Of a stretch of 64,000 nt of DNA, positions 1-10,510 are shown one piece after another; the stretch's first letter is position 1, and every line of letters begins with the position of its first letter. The position numbers and the translations under genes are program-made. The notes under the pieces are model-generated. The model was given only the letters and a program-made list of their open reading frames with translations. It made no database searches and had not been told where the DNA came from. The stretch lies in contig JAAONU010000001.1 in NCBI GenBank assembly GCA_012932295.1, positions 38,736,780-38,800,779 of the forward strand, in the 5' to 3' direction. Origin of the DNA: Cyclina sinensis. Taxonomy: Eukaryota; Mollusca; Bivalvia; Venerida; Veneridae.

Positions 1-622
1 TATAACCCAGTTTAGAAGAAGCACAAGAATCCATAAAAGCAAATTCTGATGAATTATTCATTCAGATCTGATAAAAATTTGACCTTTTGAGTATCAAAAA
101 AAGGTTTTCCTATGATTTGACCTGGTGACCTAATTTCTGATCCCATGTAACCCAGTTTTAGAATCATCCAAGAATTCATCAAGGAAAACATTCTGACCAA
201 GTTCCATAAAAATATGTAAAAATGTGACCTTTTAGAGTGTTAACAAGGTTTTTTTTATGATTTTACCCAGTGACCTAGTTTTTCACCCCGCATGTTCAAG
301 ATTTTGCTTTCTTCCAATATTACACCAGGTAAGTTTCATGAAAATCCCATTAAAAGTTTGGTTTCTACAGTAAAAAATAGTTATTTTTCATTACTGGGAC
401 CAGTGACATAGTTTTTGTTCCCATGTCATCCAGTTTCGAACTCTTCCGAGATTTTATTGAGGCTAACAGTCTAATCAACTTTCGTTAAGATCCAGTTGAA
501 ATTGGAGCCTCTACAGTGTTTACAAGCAAAATGTGAATGGACGCTTGACAGACGGTCGGACGGACGACGGACAAAATAGCTTACTAAAAGCTCACCCTGG
601 CATATTGTGCCAGGTGAGCTAA
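1..622 (+). repeat. Interspersed repeat with 3' terminal hairpin
   Basis: Degenerate internal units (phrases like 'gacctagtttttg' and 'cccagttt' recur) lead into a run of GACGGAC-type sequence at 551-571 and then a hairpin at 589-620: AGCTCACC...GGTGAGCT with an arm of about 13 bp. The same end structure closes the repeat at 57.98-58.85 kb. No coding frame. It is probably a non-autonomous mobile repeat whose 5' end lies outside the window. Confidence 0.6.
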
Positions 623-924
623 AAAGCTAAAGTAGCGTAGTTGATAATGTCAAACTAGACATGATGTAATAAGTGAGCATAAAATGAAAGAAGTGAGCAT
701 ACAAAATAAAGAAGTGAGCAGATAAATGATGAAACAACAGTAAATATGTGCTTTGTTTATGAGATTATCCTGTGTGAACTCGTATAATGAGAGGAAAGAC
801 ACAGAAAATAATCGGGAGTTATCAAAATAAGGAAATAACTTGTCGAAGACGGAAGTGTCCTTGTAAGATCTGTATTCGTTTAGGGTTACAATGTAAATTA
901 TCGTATATGATTACAGTCTTTTCA

Positions 925-1056
925 TTTCATCTGCATTGGTGCATAAAAATAACTTCATTTTTATGTATAATTTACAGAAACAATCGGTCATTTCATCTGC
1001 ATTGGTGCATAAAAATAACTTCATTTTTATGTATAATTTACAGAAACAATCGGCCA
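925..1056 (+). repeat. 66-bp tandem duplication of a splice acceptor
   Basis: Positions 925-990 and 991-1056 are the same 66 bp with one difference (T versus C at the fifth base of the final six, CGGTCA/CGGCCA). Each copy holds the pyrimidine-rich tract, the acceptor TTTACAG and the first 13 bases of TPPP gene 1's last exon. The length is a multiple of three and copy 1 has no stop in the exon frame, so either acceptor keeps the reading frame. Confidence 0.95.
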
Positions 1057-1223
1057 CTGGAGGTGTTGACAAAATGACAGACGCATCGCATTATACAGGT
1101 GCTCACAAAGAACGCTTTGATGCCAGTGGGAAGGGTAAGGGGATCGAGGGGCGGGCAGATATCGCAAAGAACAGTGGTTATGTTGGTAACTACAAGAATG
1201 AAGGATCCTACGGAAAGAAATGA
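1044..1223 (+). CDS. TPPP/p25-alpha gene 1, last coding exon (5' part outside window)
   Basis: Last exon of a tubulin polymerization-promoting protein gene: 59 codons and a TGA stop. The translation starts KQSATGGVDKMTD and carries the family C-terminal signature in order: YTGAHKERFD, GKGKG, GR-D, SGYVGNYKNEGSY. It follows an acceptor (ATAATTTACAG, ending at 1043) in phase 0, as in the other paralogues here. Exons 1 and 2 were not found in positions 1-900 and should lie upstream of the window. A second, near-identical acceptor 66 bp upstream (ending at 977) would lengthen the exon in frame by 22 codons. A possible poly(A) signal AATAAA lies at 1384. TPPP proteins bind tubulin and bundle or stabilise microtubules. 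The closest exon in the cluster is that of gene 5 (KQSATGNVEGLTD). Confidence 0.88.
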   Translation, partial: KQSATGGVDKMTDASHYTGAHKERFDASGKGKGIEGRADIAKNSGYVGNYKNEGSYGKK

Positions 1224-1880
1224 TTAGACAATAAAAGCGTCTGAACATCTTGGCCGCAGTCAATTCGACTTTGTGCGAAATGTCTTACCTTCAAGATGAG
1301 GCACAATGGCAATACAATGTAGTTTCTAGTTTTTGAAGAATACTTTAGTTGTTTTATTTTAAAATCTTAAGCAGATTACTTTGAATAAAAAATTCTTATT
1401 TTCACAAAGAAATCTCAACTGCTGACTATATTTTTTTTGTACATTTTTACCATGTGCAAACATAAATCCGAGCCGAACGTTTTGTATTAAATATTGTCAT
1501 TTTTTCACATTTTACAATTGTAGATACATTGTATTTAAGTATATTGCTGTTAAGAAAAATCGTGTGTGTCTATTTATGTGTTTGTTAAATACAGATTTCA
1601 GGCTTATTACTTCAACACAGTCTTTTTGTTTTATTTTCTTTTTCAACACCCTTCGTTAGTTATTCAGCTAAATAGCCGGGTAATTAAATTACTCTCCGCG
1701 TCTCAAAAAAGTCTTAGCTATTTATCTCATATGGGGTTGCAGTGAGGCTCAAACTCTATCAGTCTGTTAAATTGCCTGTAACTACTCAGCCACGGAAACC
1801 GAAGTTGTTTACTCTAAGACAAAAACACTTTTCGTTAGGTATCGACAGGTAAGAAGGAAAATAATGTCATGATATGAATG
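1224..1880. other. 3' flank of TPPP gene 1, no further gene seen
   Basis: AT-rich sequence following the stop codon, with AATAAA at 1384-1389 as a plausible poly(A) signal. No ORF with recognisable protein similarity. Confidence 0.5.
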
Positions 1881-1881
<1 letters not shown>

Positions 1882-1914
<33 letters not shown>

Positions 1915-1936
1915 CTCTCTCTCTCTCTCTCTCTCT
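1882..1936. repeat. Compound microsatellite (AC)n(TC)n
   Basis: A run of about 15 AC dinucleotides (1882-1911) changes directly into about 12 TC dinucleotides. Short ORFs across it are repeat artefacts. Confidence 0.97.
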
Positions 1937-1939
1937 TTG

Positions 1940-2178
1940 ATTTTAATAATCGTCGGAACCGTATGACCGACGCCCATGCAGAGAATAATTGATTTAGGTG
2001 TCGGGGATAGTGCATGATACAGAAACCAGCAGCTATGTACAGCACTGATTTGTGGAAGCTCCGTTGAACGTCTCATCTGAAAGACAACCAGTAATGTTGA
2101 TGGAAGAGCCGGGGACAAAACTCACGAATCCTGGATTATAAGTCCAGCCCGTAACCTCTGGACCAATGATCCGCCCAA
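1940..2178 (-). mobile_element. tRNA-derived SINE copy, minus strand, decayed
   Basis: Read on the - strand, it begins near 2176 with a tRNA-like head (GGCGGATCATTGGTCCAGAG, then a B-box-like CGTGAGTTTTGTCCCC) and continues into a body that matches the copies at 6736-7015 and 38035-38328: GAGACGTTCAACGGAGC, CTGTATCATGCACTATCCCC, GGGCGTCGGTCATACGG. It has internal deletions relative to the 38-kb copy. Confidence 0.65.
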
Positions 2179-2744
2179 AAGCGCTCAGAATCATCGCACT
2201 TACCAGTCAATTATGGGATAATCACGCTACCCGTGTAAGTACATGGCACCGGAAATGGCTGTCAAATAAACATACTTTATGAATGACTTACATTTTAAAA
2301 ACAACTTATATATACATTCTATTTCTCACCATCAAGTTAATACCTGTAAATTTATGTCTTCAATCAATGTTCCAGCTTAAATAAACTAAAGCAAACGGAA
2401 CCTGGTATAATGGTTGCCTGTTTGTTGCATGGCTAATTTGAAAATTAAATATTAATATATTATGTGTACGTACAAATATCCCAACAGACAGTATTCGCAG
2501 AGCTGTCAATTTCATCACACTTCTGATGTCAAATGTCGATAGCAATGATTTATTATCTGTGTCACTTCATAGAACCCATACTCCTTTATTGAATTTACAC
2601 ATCGAGTTTTGATTTCCGGTTAATTGCCCACGTGACTCGTTAACAGCATTTCTAGGAATATGACTTCTCAATGGCTAACAGTTAATTTATACATTTTGGT
2701 AGAACATAGACGTTCAATGCATTTATTTCTCTGGCACAACATAA

Positions 2745-3227
2745 TTGTGTCGCGTGTAAATCCAAACGTATAACTGCTAGAGACATAAAACTTTCTAAGA
2801 AAAGTTGTCAGCATGTGATGTTATGCACTTGGGTATTTTGACGCAAATTTATTTGAGATCGGCAGAGTTATGTCCCCTGATTAAGCAAAATATAGCATTT
2901 TGGACTTGTGTCGCGTGTAACTCCAAACGTATAACTGAAGGAGCTATGAAACTTTCTAAGAAAAGTTGTCAGCATGTGAAGTTATTCACCTGGGTATTTT
3001 GACGCAAATGTATTTGAGATCGACAGAGTAACGCCCCCTGATTAAGCAAAATATTGCATTTTTAGACTTGTGTCGCGTGTAACTCCAAACGTATAGCTGA
3101 AAGAGCCATGAAAATTTCTAAGAAAATTTGTCAGCATGTGAAGTTACACACCTGGGTATTTAGATGCAAATTTAATTGAGATCGGCATAGTTATGCCCCC
3201 CTGATAAGCAAAAAAAAAAAAAAAAAA
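2745..3227 (+). repeat. 161-bp tandem repeat, about three copies, ending in poly(A)
   Basis: The phrase TCGCGTGTAA recurs at about 2750, 2911 and 3073, giving a period of 161-162 bp. Each unit contains AAACTTTCTAAGAAAAGTTG-like and GAGATCGGCAGAGTTATG-like stretches. The last copy ends in an A run of about 18 (3210-3227), so the array may be the 3' part of a retroposed repeat. Confidence 0.85.
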
Positions 3228-3367
3228 GACTTAATACGCACCTGTGCAGGATTTTTTTTTGGTGACAATACTGCGGAATATCAACACATCTCTAGTTTTC
3301 TCAGAATAGCTAATTTTATTCGCGTACTAAGTTTTTTTTAATGATTCCAAATTATTTGCTTTTAAAG

Positions 3368-3526
3368 GACACTTTCCATTCCAAGAAGATAGCACAGGAG
3401 AAACAAGCCGTAGGAGTCTATGCTGGAAATTCCGACAAGCAAAAGATCAATGGTCTTCCTGAAGATCGAGCTATTCCTTTCCCTGCGTTGAACTTATCTA
3501 GAAAAAAAACCGTCTTTCTTGTGTGA
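3368..3526 (+). CDS. Orphan coding-like ORF, possible terminal exon, product unknown
   Basis: A 52-codon open stretch after an acceptor-like TGCTTTTAAAG, starting DTFHSKKIAQEKQAVG and ending KKTVFLV before TGA. Its base composition is richer in G+C than the flanks, and the residue mix looks protein-like (balanced charge, Pro-rich centre PEDRAIPFPALNL). I do not recognise it, and it does not resemble any TPPP exon in the cluster. No partner exon was found. It could be a terminal exon of an unseen gene, a relic, or chance. Confidence 0.2.
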   Translation, partial: DTFHSKKIAQEKQAVGVYAGNSDKQKINGLPEDRAIPFPALNLSRKKTVFLV

Positions 3527-3774
3527 TTTTAAGTGTGAAAACCCCGATGATTGATGAGAAAATTTTACAGCAGAAACGTTTTATACACTTAGGGTATTTG
3601 AAAACCCTTAGTGCATGCACACTGCAGCTGCCGTGTATCAAACTACAGTATTACTTTTATTGATTATTTTCGATCAATCTATCTGTTCATCCATCCACCC
3701 AAAACTTCTTCAGATATCTGTCTCTAGCTTCTTCTATTCACATATCTGTATGCGTATATTGTTCGTATATTCCG

Positions 3775-4055
3775 GTTTCTCACAAGATCGACGCCCTCCG
3801 CCCTCATCCCTAGAAAGAGTTTAGTTTAGAGGTTGTACTGGGCAGTGGTAAATTCTGAAAACGATCCATACTAGAGACACTTCTGGTTCTTTTACCTGAC
3901 GAGTGTATATCAGTTATCCATTGGACCTTGGTTTATCGTCTCATCATATATACAATTAGGACCGTTAGTAAAAGAGCGGGAGTTGAGTCGTTCTCGCGAG
4001 CCCTTGATTACAAGTCCTGTACGTTGTCAATGGACCACTGATCTGCTTTTCAGAA
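3775..4055 (-). mobile_element. Degenerate SINE copy, minus strand
   Basis: Shares, in the same order and orientation as the 38-kb SINE, a 'GACGCCCTC..' segment, 'GATCCATACTAGAGACAC..TCTGGTTCTTTT', 'CGTCTCATC' and a tRNA-like head end 'GTCAATGGACCACTGATCTGC' (given as + strand). Heavily diverged. Confidence 0.5.
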
Positions 4056-4464
4056 ATTATCCTAAGATGCTTTACTTTTAGTTACTTTTTTCAAACAACT
4101 TGTTTTATTTTTAATTTACAGGTGACGTAATTTAGGCCAGCGTTTTGACCCTTCAGGATCAAGAAACACATCTGGTGTATAGAACGTGAGAAAGCGAGCT
4201 TTTTCTGTTGGAAAAAAATGTATATGAATAGTATTTTCCGTACGTATGTTTTTTTGTTGTTGAAAGTGTTCAAGTAAAGCTGAATTTTGAGAGTGCTTTG
4301 AGGTGCAAAACCAAACTAAAGAATCGATGTTGGTAGATATAAGACATATTGTGTTGCCAATTAAAATATATTTGTTTCGTTCATGTATTCCGTTTTATTT
4401 TTCTGTAAAAATTTAAAAACACGGTAACTTTACTGTCAACTGGGCAAGGCAAGCCTGTTTTTTG

Positions 4465-4915
4465 TTTTTAATATTGAAGTTGCTGCTGGAGTTGTTCTCT
4501 TATTCTGCTGTTCTGCTATCCTGCTGGAGTTGTTCTCTTATTCTGCTGTTCTGCTATTCTGTTATTCTACTGGAGCTGTTCTGCTATTCCGCTATTCTAC
4601 TGTTCTGTTATTCTGTTGGAGTTGTTCTGCTATTCTGCTGGAGTTGTTTTACAATTTTGCTGGAGTTGCTCCGCTGTTCTGCTATTTTCTGCTGTTCTGC
4701 TATTCTGCTGGAGTTGTTCTGCTGTTCTGCTATTCTGCTGGAGATATTTTGTCATTCTTCTATCCTACTGGAGTTGTTCTGCTGTTCTGCTATTCTGCTG
4801 GAGTTTTTCTGCTGTTCTGCTGAAGCTTTTCATTCAGCAGATAAAAACGATTCCGCTATTGTGCTGGACTTGTTCAACTATTCTGATGTTCTGCTGAAGT
4901 TTTTCTCCTAGAATT
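4465..4915 (+). repeat. Degenerate TTCTGCTATTCTGCTGGAGTTG low-complexity array
   Basis: Irregular repetition of TTCTGCT, ATTCTGCT and GGAGTTG blocks, with no fixed long period. All three + frames stay open for 90-150 codons because TTC/TGC/GCT-type words lack stops. The Leu/Phe/Cys/Tyr/Ser ORFs are therefore artefacts. Confidence 0.9.
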
Positions 4916-5075
4916 TTATCATTTTGTTCGAAGTTCCTATGTTGCTAGATAAAATAATTTCACACACTAGAGGAAAAGAAAAAGACAAAGTCGAACGCAT
5001 TATCTCCATATTGCCATTTATATACATATTAATTTTAAGTAAGCCATAAAACTCAATTAGACTTTTTGTCTTTTT

Positions 5076-5540
5076 GACAGTTGTTCTGCTATTCTGCCAT
5101 TCTGCTGAGTTGTTCTGCCAGTCTGCCATTCTGCTGTTCTGCTGGAGTTGTTTTGCCATTCTGCTATTCTGCTGGAGTTGTTCTACTATTCTGCAATTCT
5201 ACTATTCTGCTGGAGTTGTTCTGCCACTCTGCCATTCTGCTGTTCTGCTGGAGTTGTTCTGCCATTCTGCTGGAGTTGTTCTGCTATTCTGCAATTCTAC
5301 TATTTTGCTGGAGTTGTTCTGCCAGTCTGCAATTCTACTATTCTGCTGGAGTTGTTCTGCCAGTCTGCCATTCTGCTATTCTGCTGGAGTTGTTCTGCCA
5401 GTCTGCCATTCTGCTATTCTGTGGAGTTGTTCTACTATTCTGCCATTCTGCTATTCTGCTGTAGTTGTCCTTTTAGTCTGCCATTCTACTATTCTGCTGT
5501 AGTTGTTCTGTTATTCTGCGATTCTGCTAACTTCACACAG
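5076..5540 (+). repeat. Second block of the TTCTGCT/GGAGTTG low-complexity array
   Basis: Same words as the 4.5-4.9 kb block, with CCATTCTGCTATTCTGCTGG as a common longer unit. It is separated from the first block by about 160 bp of ordinary sequence. The long ORFs are by-products of the composition. Confidence 0.9.
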
Positions 5541-6735
5541 AAGAGTGCATGCACACAATAATTCTAGCTTACAATCATGTTAGAATTATGCGCCCCGTCT
5601 CCGCAACAAAGATTGGTCTAACTTCAAACAGGCTTAGCTGTATCCCTTATTTTGACATAAATGCATAAACTTTTCGATTTCAACAGAAATACAGTACGAC
5701 TTAGATTTTGTCGTCATTTTTTATATAATCAATCATGCCCGGTTACTATTTGAAATAATACTATACAGATCTACATCAGAAGCATTCAAAACGTTGTAGT
5801 TAAAATATGTACATTACATGAAAAATCTTCGATAAAATTACTATACCCAGCAGTGTGAAGATACGTGATCAGTGGTTGTAGTATCTTTTAAAAAAACACG
5901 CGGCTATGGTACAAAGACCATGAAATTGGGAAAGTATGCACTGACAACTTAAGTACAAGTACTGCAGCACCACTCAACACTCACAGGAACATCAAGACTT
6001 TTCTCTCTAATAAAATCAAGGACTATCATTCCCCATCTAATCCATGTGCAATAAATTAGCCCCAAGTGATCTGATAATCACCACCTTTATGATCCTTCAA
6101 TTAGCCACAGGTCATTATGCGAGAATAACCAAAATCCAGAGAAATGCTGCAATATCCAGGTTGTTCCGTGGACTGTCAAGTGACTTGCTTTGCAAGTGAT
6201 GGAAGCGCTTGTTGCCACCGATAATTAACCATCGTTTCGTTTCTTTCACGAATGTCCAATGTAAAGCAATAGAAACAAGGTAGCGGCTTAAAAAAGCATC
6301 CAATAGGTTATGCCAAATAATTGAATTTGACATGTGAACGCACCTTGATGGGGTATTTCATGCGATATCGATAGTTGTCTTCTTGCGTTAATGTTTAGTA
6401 ACTATAGTGTCAGTGTGTAAGCATAGCAAGTAATTTTATTACAATATATAATATCATAAGTCTTTACAAGCACAGGATATAATGAATACACTATAAAATA
6501 TAACCTTTGAGAACTCAACTACGATCATCTACTTTAAAAAAAATCAAAGTATCGTAAATAGAGCTAAAAAGGGAAAATATTTCAAAGAGAATAGCATAAC
6601 AATTTTATATTTTACAAGACTTACGTTTCCAGTGTGTATTACATTCACTTACACATTTGAAATGAAACCACTGTATTTCGCATTGTTGTTGTCACATTTC
6701 AACATGTTGTCTATTTAGTATTTAAGTCGGTATCT
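5541..6735. other. Intergenic, no gene recognised
   Basis: AT-rich unique-looking sequence. Short ORFs on either strand show no recognisable similarity, and I see no splice-linked coding. Confidence 0.5.
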
Positions 6736-7015
6736 TGCAGGAGCAATGGTCCAGTGGTAACGTGCTGAACTAGTAATCCAGGGGTCGCGATTTCGCTCCC
6801 CACTCCTCCACTAACATTCCCCTTCGGATGAGAAGTTAAACTATGGTGACATATGCTATAAACCGAGCATGGAAAAGAACCAGTGGCGTCATTGAAATGG
6901 GATGCTTTCTTGTCTTGCACTATTCACATCAATCTAAAGTAAATAACCTCTACATTGGGCGTCGGTCAAATGGTCAACAGGTACCGACGATTAATAAACT
7001 CAAATATATAGACAC
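6736..7015 (+). mobile_element. tRNA-derived SINE copy, plus strand
   Basis: The head at 6738-6805 is tRNA-like: A-box region GGTCCAGTGGTAACGTG and B-box-like GGTCGCGATTTCGCTCC. The body then has GAGAAGTTAAACT, GAGCATGGAAAAGAACCAG, GGGCGTCGGTCAAATGG and GATTAATAAACTC, matching the other SINE copies. Its 3' part also forms the outer end of the inverted duplication described separately. Confidence 0.75.
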
Positions 7016-8190
7016 AATTGATTTAGCAACGCTCACACCGCCTGCTGTCATTATAGGCATTTTCTGAATTCTGGAAAATTGCTCAAATTGTTGACGTTCT
7101 AAACATTTATTTAAATGTGGCTTCGTTTTTACAATATTTTATATAATCTAATGTTTTTATCATATGATTTTAAAGGTGTGGAGCATGTTTCTACGGCAAA
7201 ACTAGTTGCAAAAACAATAAATCTGAATTATAAGTCTGTATTTTTGCAGTAAATAAATTTCAATTTTATTGCTGTCGTTATTAAAAATTGTGCAAAATTA
7301 TATGTAAATTACTATCAATGTTCTGTTAAATGTAAACACATCATTTTCCTAAAAACACAAACAAATAGTTAGTTGCAAGTCACATGAAACAATTATATTC
7401 TAAACATTGAATGCAGCTTCATTTATTTTTTACCCTTGCTTATAAAACATTTACAGAATCAAATGATTGCACATTGTTAAAACTAGGGCCGTAAATGGGG
7501 CAGATATAGGATCGCAGTGACCCATAAGGTGTCATTGTTTTTTGTCCATTGGTTAAGAAATATTATACCCATTATTATCTTTTTGGGTTACGCCTGTAAG
7601 GGCATCACCCAGTATAGTGGCGAATTTTCTCACTGCGACAGAGCATGTAATGACAATGAAAATGCAGCAGAGCGTTTGGAGCCGGAGATTTTCGGACATT
7701 CTTATTCTGCGGCTTTCCGATCCTATCTGCGACTACATTTACGGCCCTAGTTTTAACAATGTGCAATCATTATATTTCTCTAAATGTTTACTAGCGAGAG
7801 TGCCAAATATTTGTTGTGTATTTAGGTAAATGATGTGTTTAAATTAAAGAAATTTAGTGTAATTAATCTATAATTTTGCATAATTTTTAATAACGACAGC
7901 TATAAAATTGAAAATATTTACTGCACGTACAACAACAGACTGACAATCTCCTAAAATTCTGTAAAATGCCTATAATGCCAGCAGGCGATGCGAGCATTGC
8001 TAAAATAACTGTGTATTGCTCTATCTATTTGATCTTATTTATCGGCGATACTGGTTGCCCATATGACCGAAGCCCGATGAAGAGGCTGTTTAGAGATAGT
8101 GCATGATACAGAAAGCTTCCCATTCAAATGACACCTCTGGTTCTTTTCCATGCTCAGTGTATAGCACTGATAACTGAAAATTTAAGTTTT
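7016..8190. repeat. Large inverted duplication (hairpin-forming) with SINE sequence at both ends
   Basis: The left arm (about 7021-7515) reads GCCTGCTG..ATTATAGGCATTTT, GCTGTCGTTATTAAAAATTG, GATTGCACATTGTTAAAACT and AGGGCCGTAAATG. The right arm (about 7715-8008) carries the reverse complement of these in reverse order, for example CATTTACGGCCCTAGTTTTA at 7735 and AAAATGCCTATAATGCCAGC at 7963. The right arm lacks part of the left one. Outside the right arm, 8030-8190 is SINE body on the - strand, mirroring the + SINE on the left. The spacer of about 200 bp has a small ORF that is not recognisable. Confidence 0.85.
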
Positions 8191-8199
8191 GTAAATTTA

Positions 8200-10510
8200 G
8201 AATTGTAATGTTGTTCTTTTTTTCTTTTTTTTTTCTTAGCTCTGTTTACAAAACTTTTATCATTTTTACAATGTTTTATTTATACTGGATTTTTATGTGG
8301 CGCAGTTACTGCTCCATTATATTGGGTATCTACATGACGTTTTTATTTATATATTGGATTTTTATGTGGCGCAGGTTTTGCACCTTTATACTAGGTACCC
8401 ACTATATTTTTGATGTTTTTTGCTGCACAGTTTTAGCTCCTTTACACTGAGTACCTACATGACGTTTTTATTTATATTTTTACTTGTTAATGCGGCGCAG
8501 TTTTTGTTCTTTTATATTGGGTACATACAAGATGTTTTATTTATACTGGATTTTGATGTCGCGCAGTTATTGTTCCATTATATAGGGTACTTGCATGACG
8601 TTTTTATTTATATAGTGGATTTTTATACGGCGCAGTTTTTGCTCCTATATATTAGGTACCTACATGATGGTTTTTTAATACTGCATTTTTATGAGGCGAA
8701 GTTATTGCTCCATCATATTTGGTACCTACATGACGTTTTTATTTATATAATGGATTTTTTGTGGCACATTTTTTCTCCTTTATATTGGGTACCTACATGA
8801 CGTTTTTATTTATATAATGGATTTTTTGTGGCACATTTTTTCTCCTTTATATTGGGTACCTACATGACGTTTTTATTTATATATTGGATTTTTATGCGGC
8901 GCAGTTCTTGCTACTTTATGTTGTGTCCCTACATGACGTTTTCATTTAAATATTGTTATTTATTTTTATGCAGCGCAATTTTTGCTCCTTTATATTGGGT
9001 ACCTACATTACATTTTTATCTATAAAATACTTTAATGCGGCGAAGTTGTATGTTCCTTTATATTATGTACCTTTATGACATTTGTATCTATACACTACTT
9101 TTTAATGCGTAGAAGTTCTTGCTCTTTTAAATTGGGTACGTACACGACGTTTTTATTTATCAACTGGATTTTTATGCGACGCAGATTTTGTCCCTTTATG
9201 TTTGATAACATACATGTTTTGTTTTGACTAGATTCTTATGCGTGTATATACATGACGTTTTTATTTATTTACTGGATTTTTATGCAGCGCAGTTTTCGCT
9301 CCTTTATATTGAGTGCCTACATGACGTTTTCATTTATATATTACTTTTTAATGTGGCGCTGTTTTTGCTCTTTTATATCGGATACATAAATGATGTTTTT
9401 ACTGGATTCTTAGCGGCGCAGTTTTTGCTCCTTTATATTGGGAACATACAAGACGTTTTTACTTTTTACTGTTTTCTTATGCGGCGCATGTTTTGCTCCT
9501 TTATATTGGGAACATACATGATGTTTTTTTTTAAACTGGATTTTTATGCGGCGCAGTTTTTGCTCCTTAATATTGGATCCCCACATGACGTTTTTATTTA
9601 TATACTTTGTTTTTATGCAGAACAGTTTTTGCTCCTTTGTATTGGGTACAGACATGACGTTTTTATTTAAATAATGGACTTTGCTTCTTTATTTTGGGTT
9701 CATACATGACGTTTCTATTTTCATACTGGATTCTTATGCGGTGCAGTTTTTGCTCCTTTATATTGGGTACCTACATGATGTTTCTATTTATATATTGGGT
9801 TTTTATGTGGCGCAATTTTGCTCCTTTATATTGGGTACCTACATGATGTTTATTTATATATTTGGTTTTTATGTGGCGCAGTTTTGCTCCCTTATATTGG
9901 TACCAACATGATGTTTCTATTTATATATTGGGTTTTTACGTTACGCAGTTTTGCTCCTTTATATTGGGTACCTACATGATGTTTCTATTGATATATTGGG
10001 ATTTTATGTGGCGCAGTTTTTGCTCCTTTATATTGGGTACATACATGATGTTTCTATTAATATATTGAGTATTTATCAGGCGCAGTTTTGCTCCTTTATA
10101 CTGGCTAACTACATGATGTTTCTATTTCTATATTGGGTTTTTACATGGCGCAGTTTTTGCTCCTTTATATTGGGTACCTACATGATGTTTCCATTTATAT
10201 ATTGGGATTTTATGTGGCGCAGTTTTTGCTCCTTATATATTGGGTACCTACAAGATGTTTCTATGTATATATTGACTTTTTATTTGGCACAGTTTTGCTC
10301 CTTTGTATTTGGTACTACATGATGTTTCTATTTATATATTGAGTTTTTATGTGGCGCAGTTTTGCTCCTTTATATTGGGTACCTACATGATGTTTCTATT
10401 TACATATTGAGTTTTTATGTGGCGCAGTTTTGCTCCTTTATATCGGTTACCTACATGATGTTTCTATTTATATATTGAGTTTTTATGTGGCGCAGTTTTG
10501 CTCCTTTAAT
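8200..10510 (+). repeat. 68-bp satellite array, about 33 copies
   Basis: The unit contains GGTACCTACATGATG, TTTCTATTTATATATTGG and TTTTATGTGGCGCAGTTTTG followed by CTCC. Copies in the right third (9.7-10.5 kb) are nearly identical and close to 68 bp apart; copies on the left vary in length and sequence and read TTTTTATTTATA instead of TTTCTATTTATA. Long + ORFs across it are rich in Phe, Leu, Tyr and Ile and are best explained by the array. Confidence 0.93.

Noticed and set aside
4462..5561. Overlapping ORFs of 80-150 codons rich in Leu, Phe, Cys, Ser
   Set aside because: All three frames are open because the DNA is a low-complexity TTCTGCT/GGAGTTG array; no start context, domain or splice link.
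8208..10342. Plus-strand ORFs up to 148 codons with repeated Phe/Leu/Tyr/Ile motifs
   Set aside because: They follow the 68-bp satellite and shift frame from unit to unit; 68 is not a multiple of 3, so no stable protein repeat is kept.
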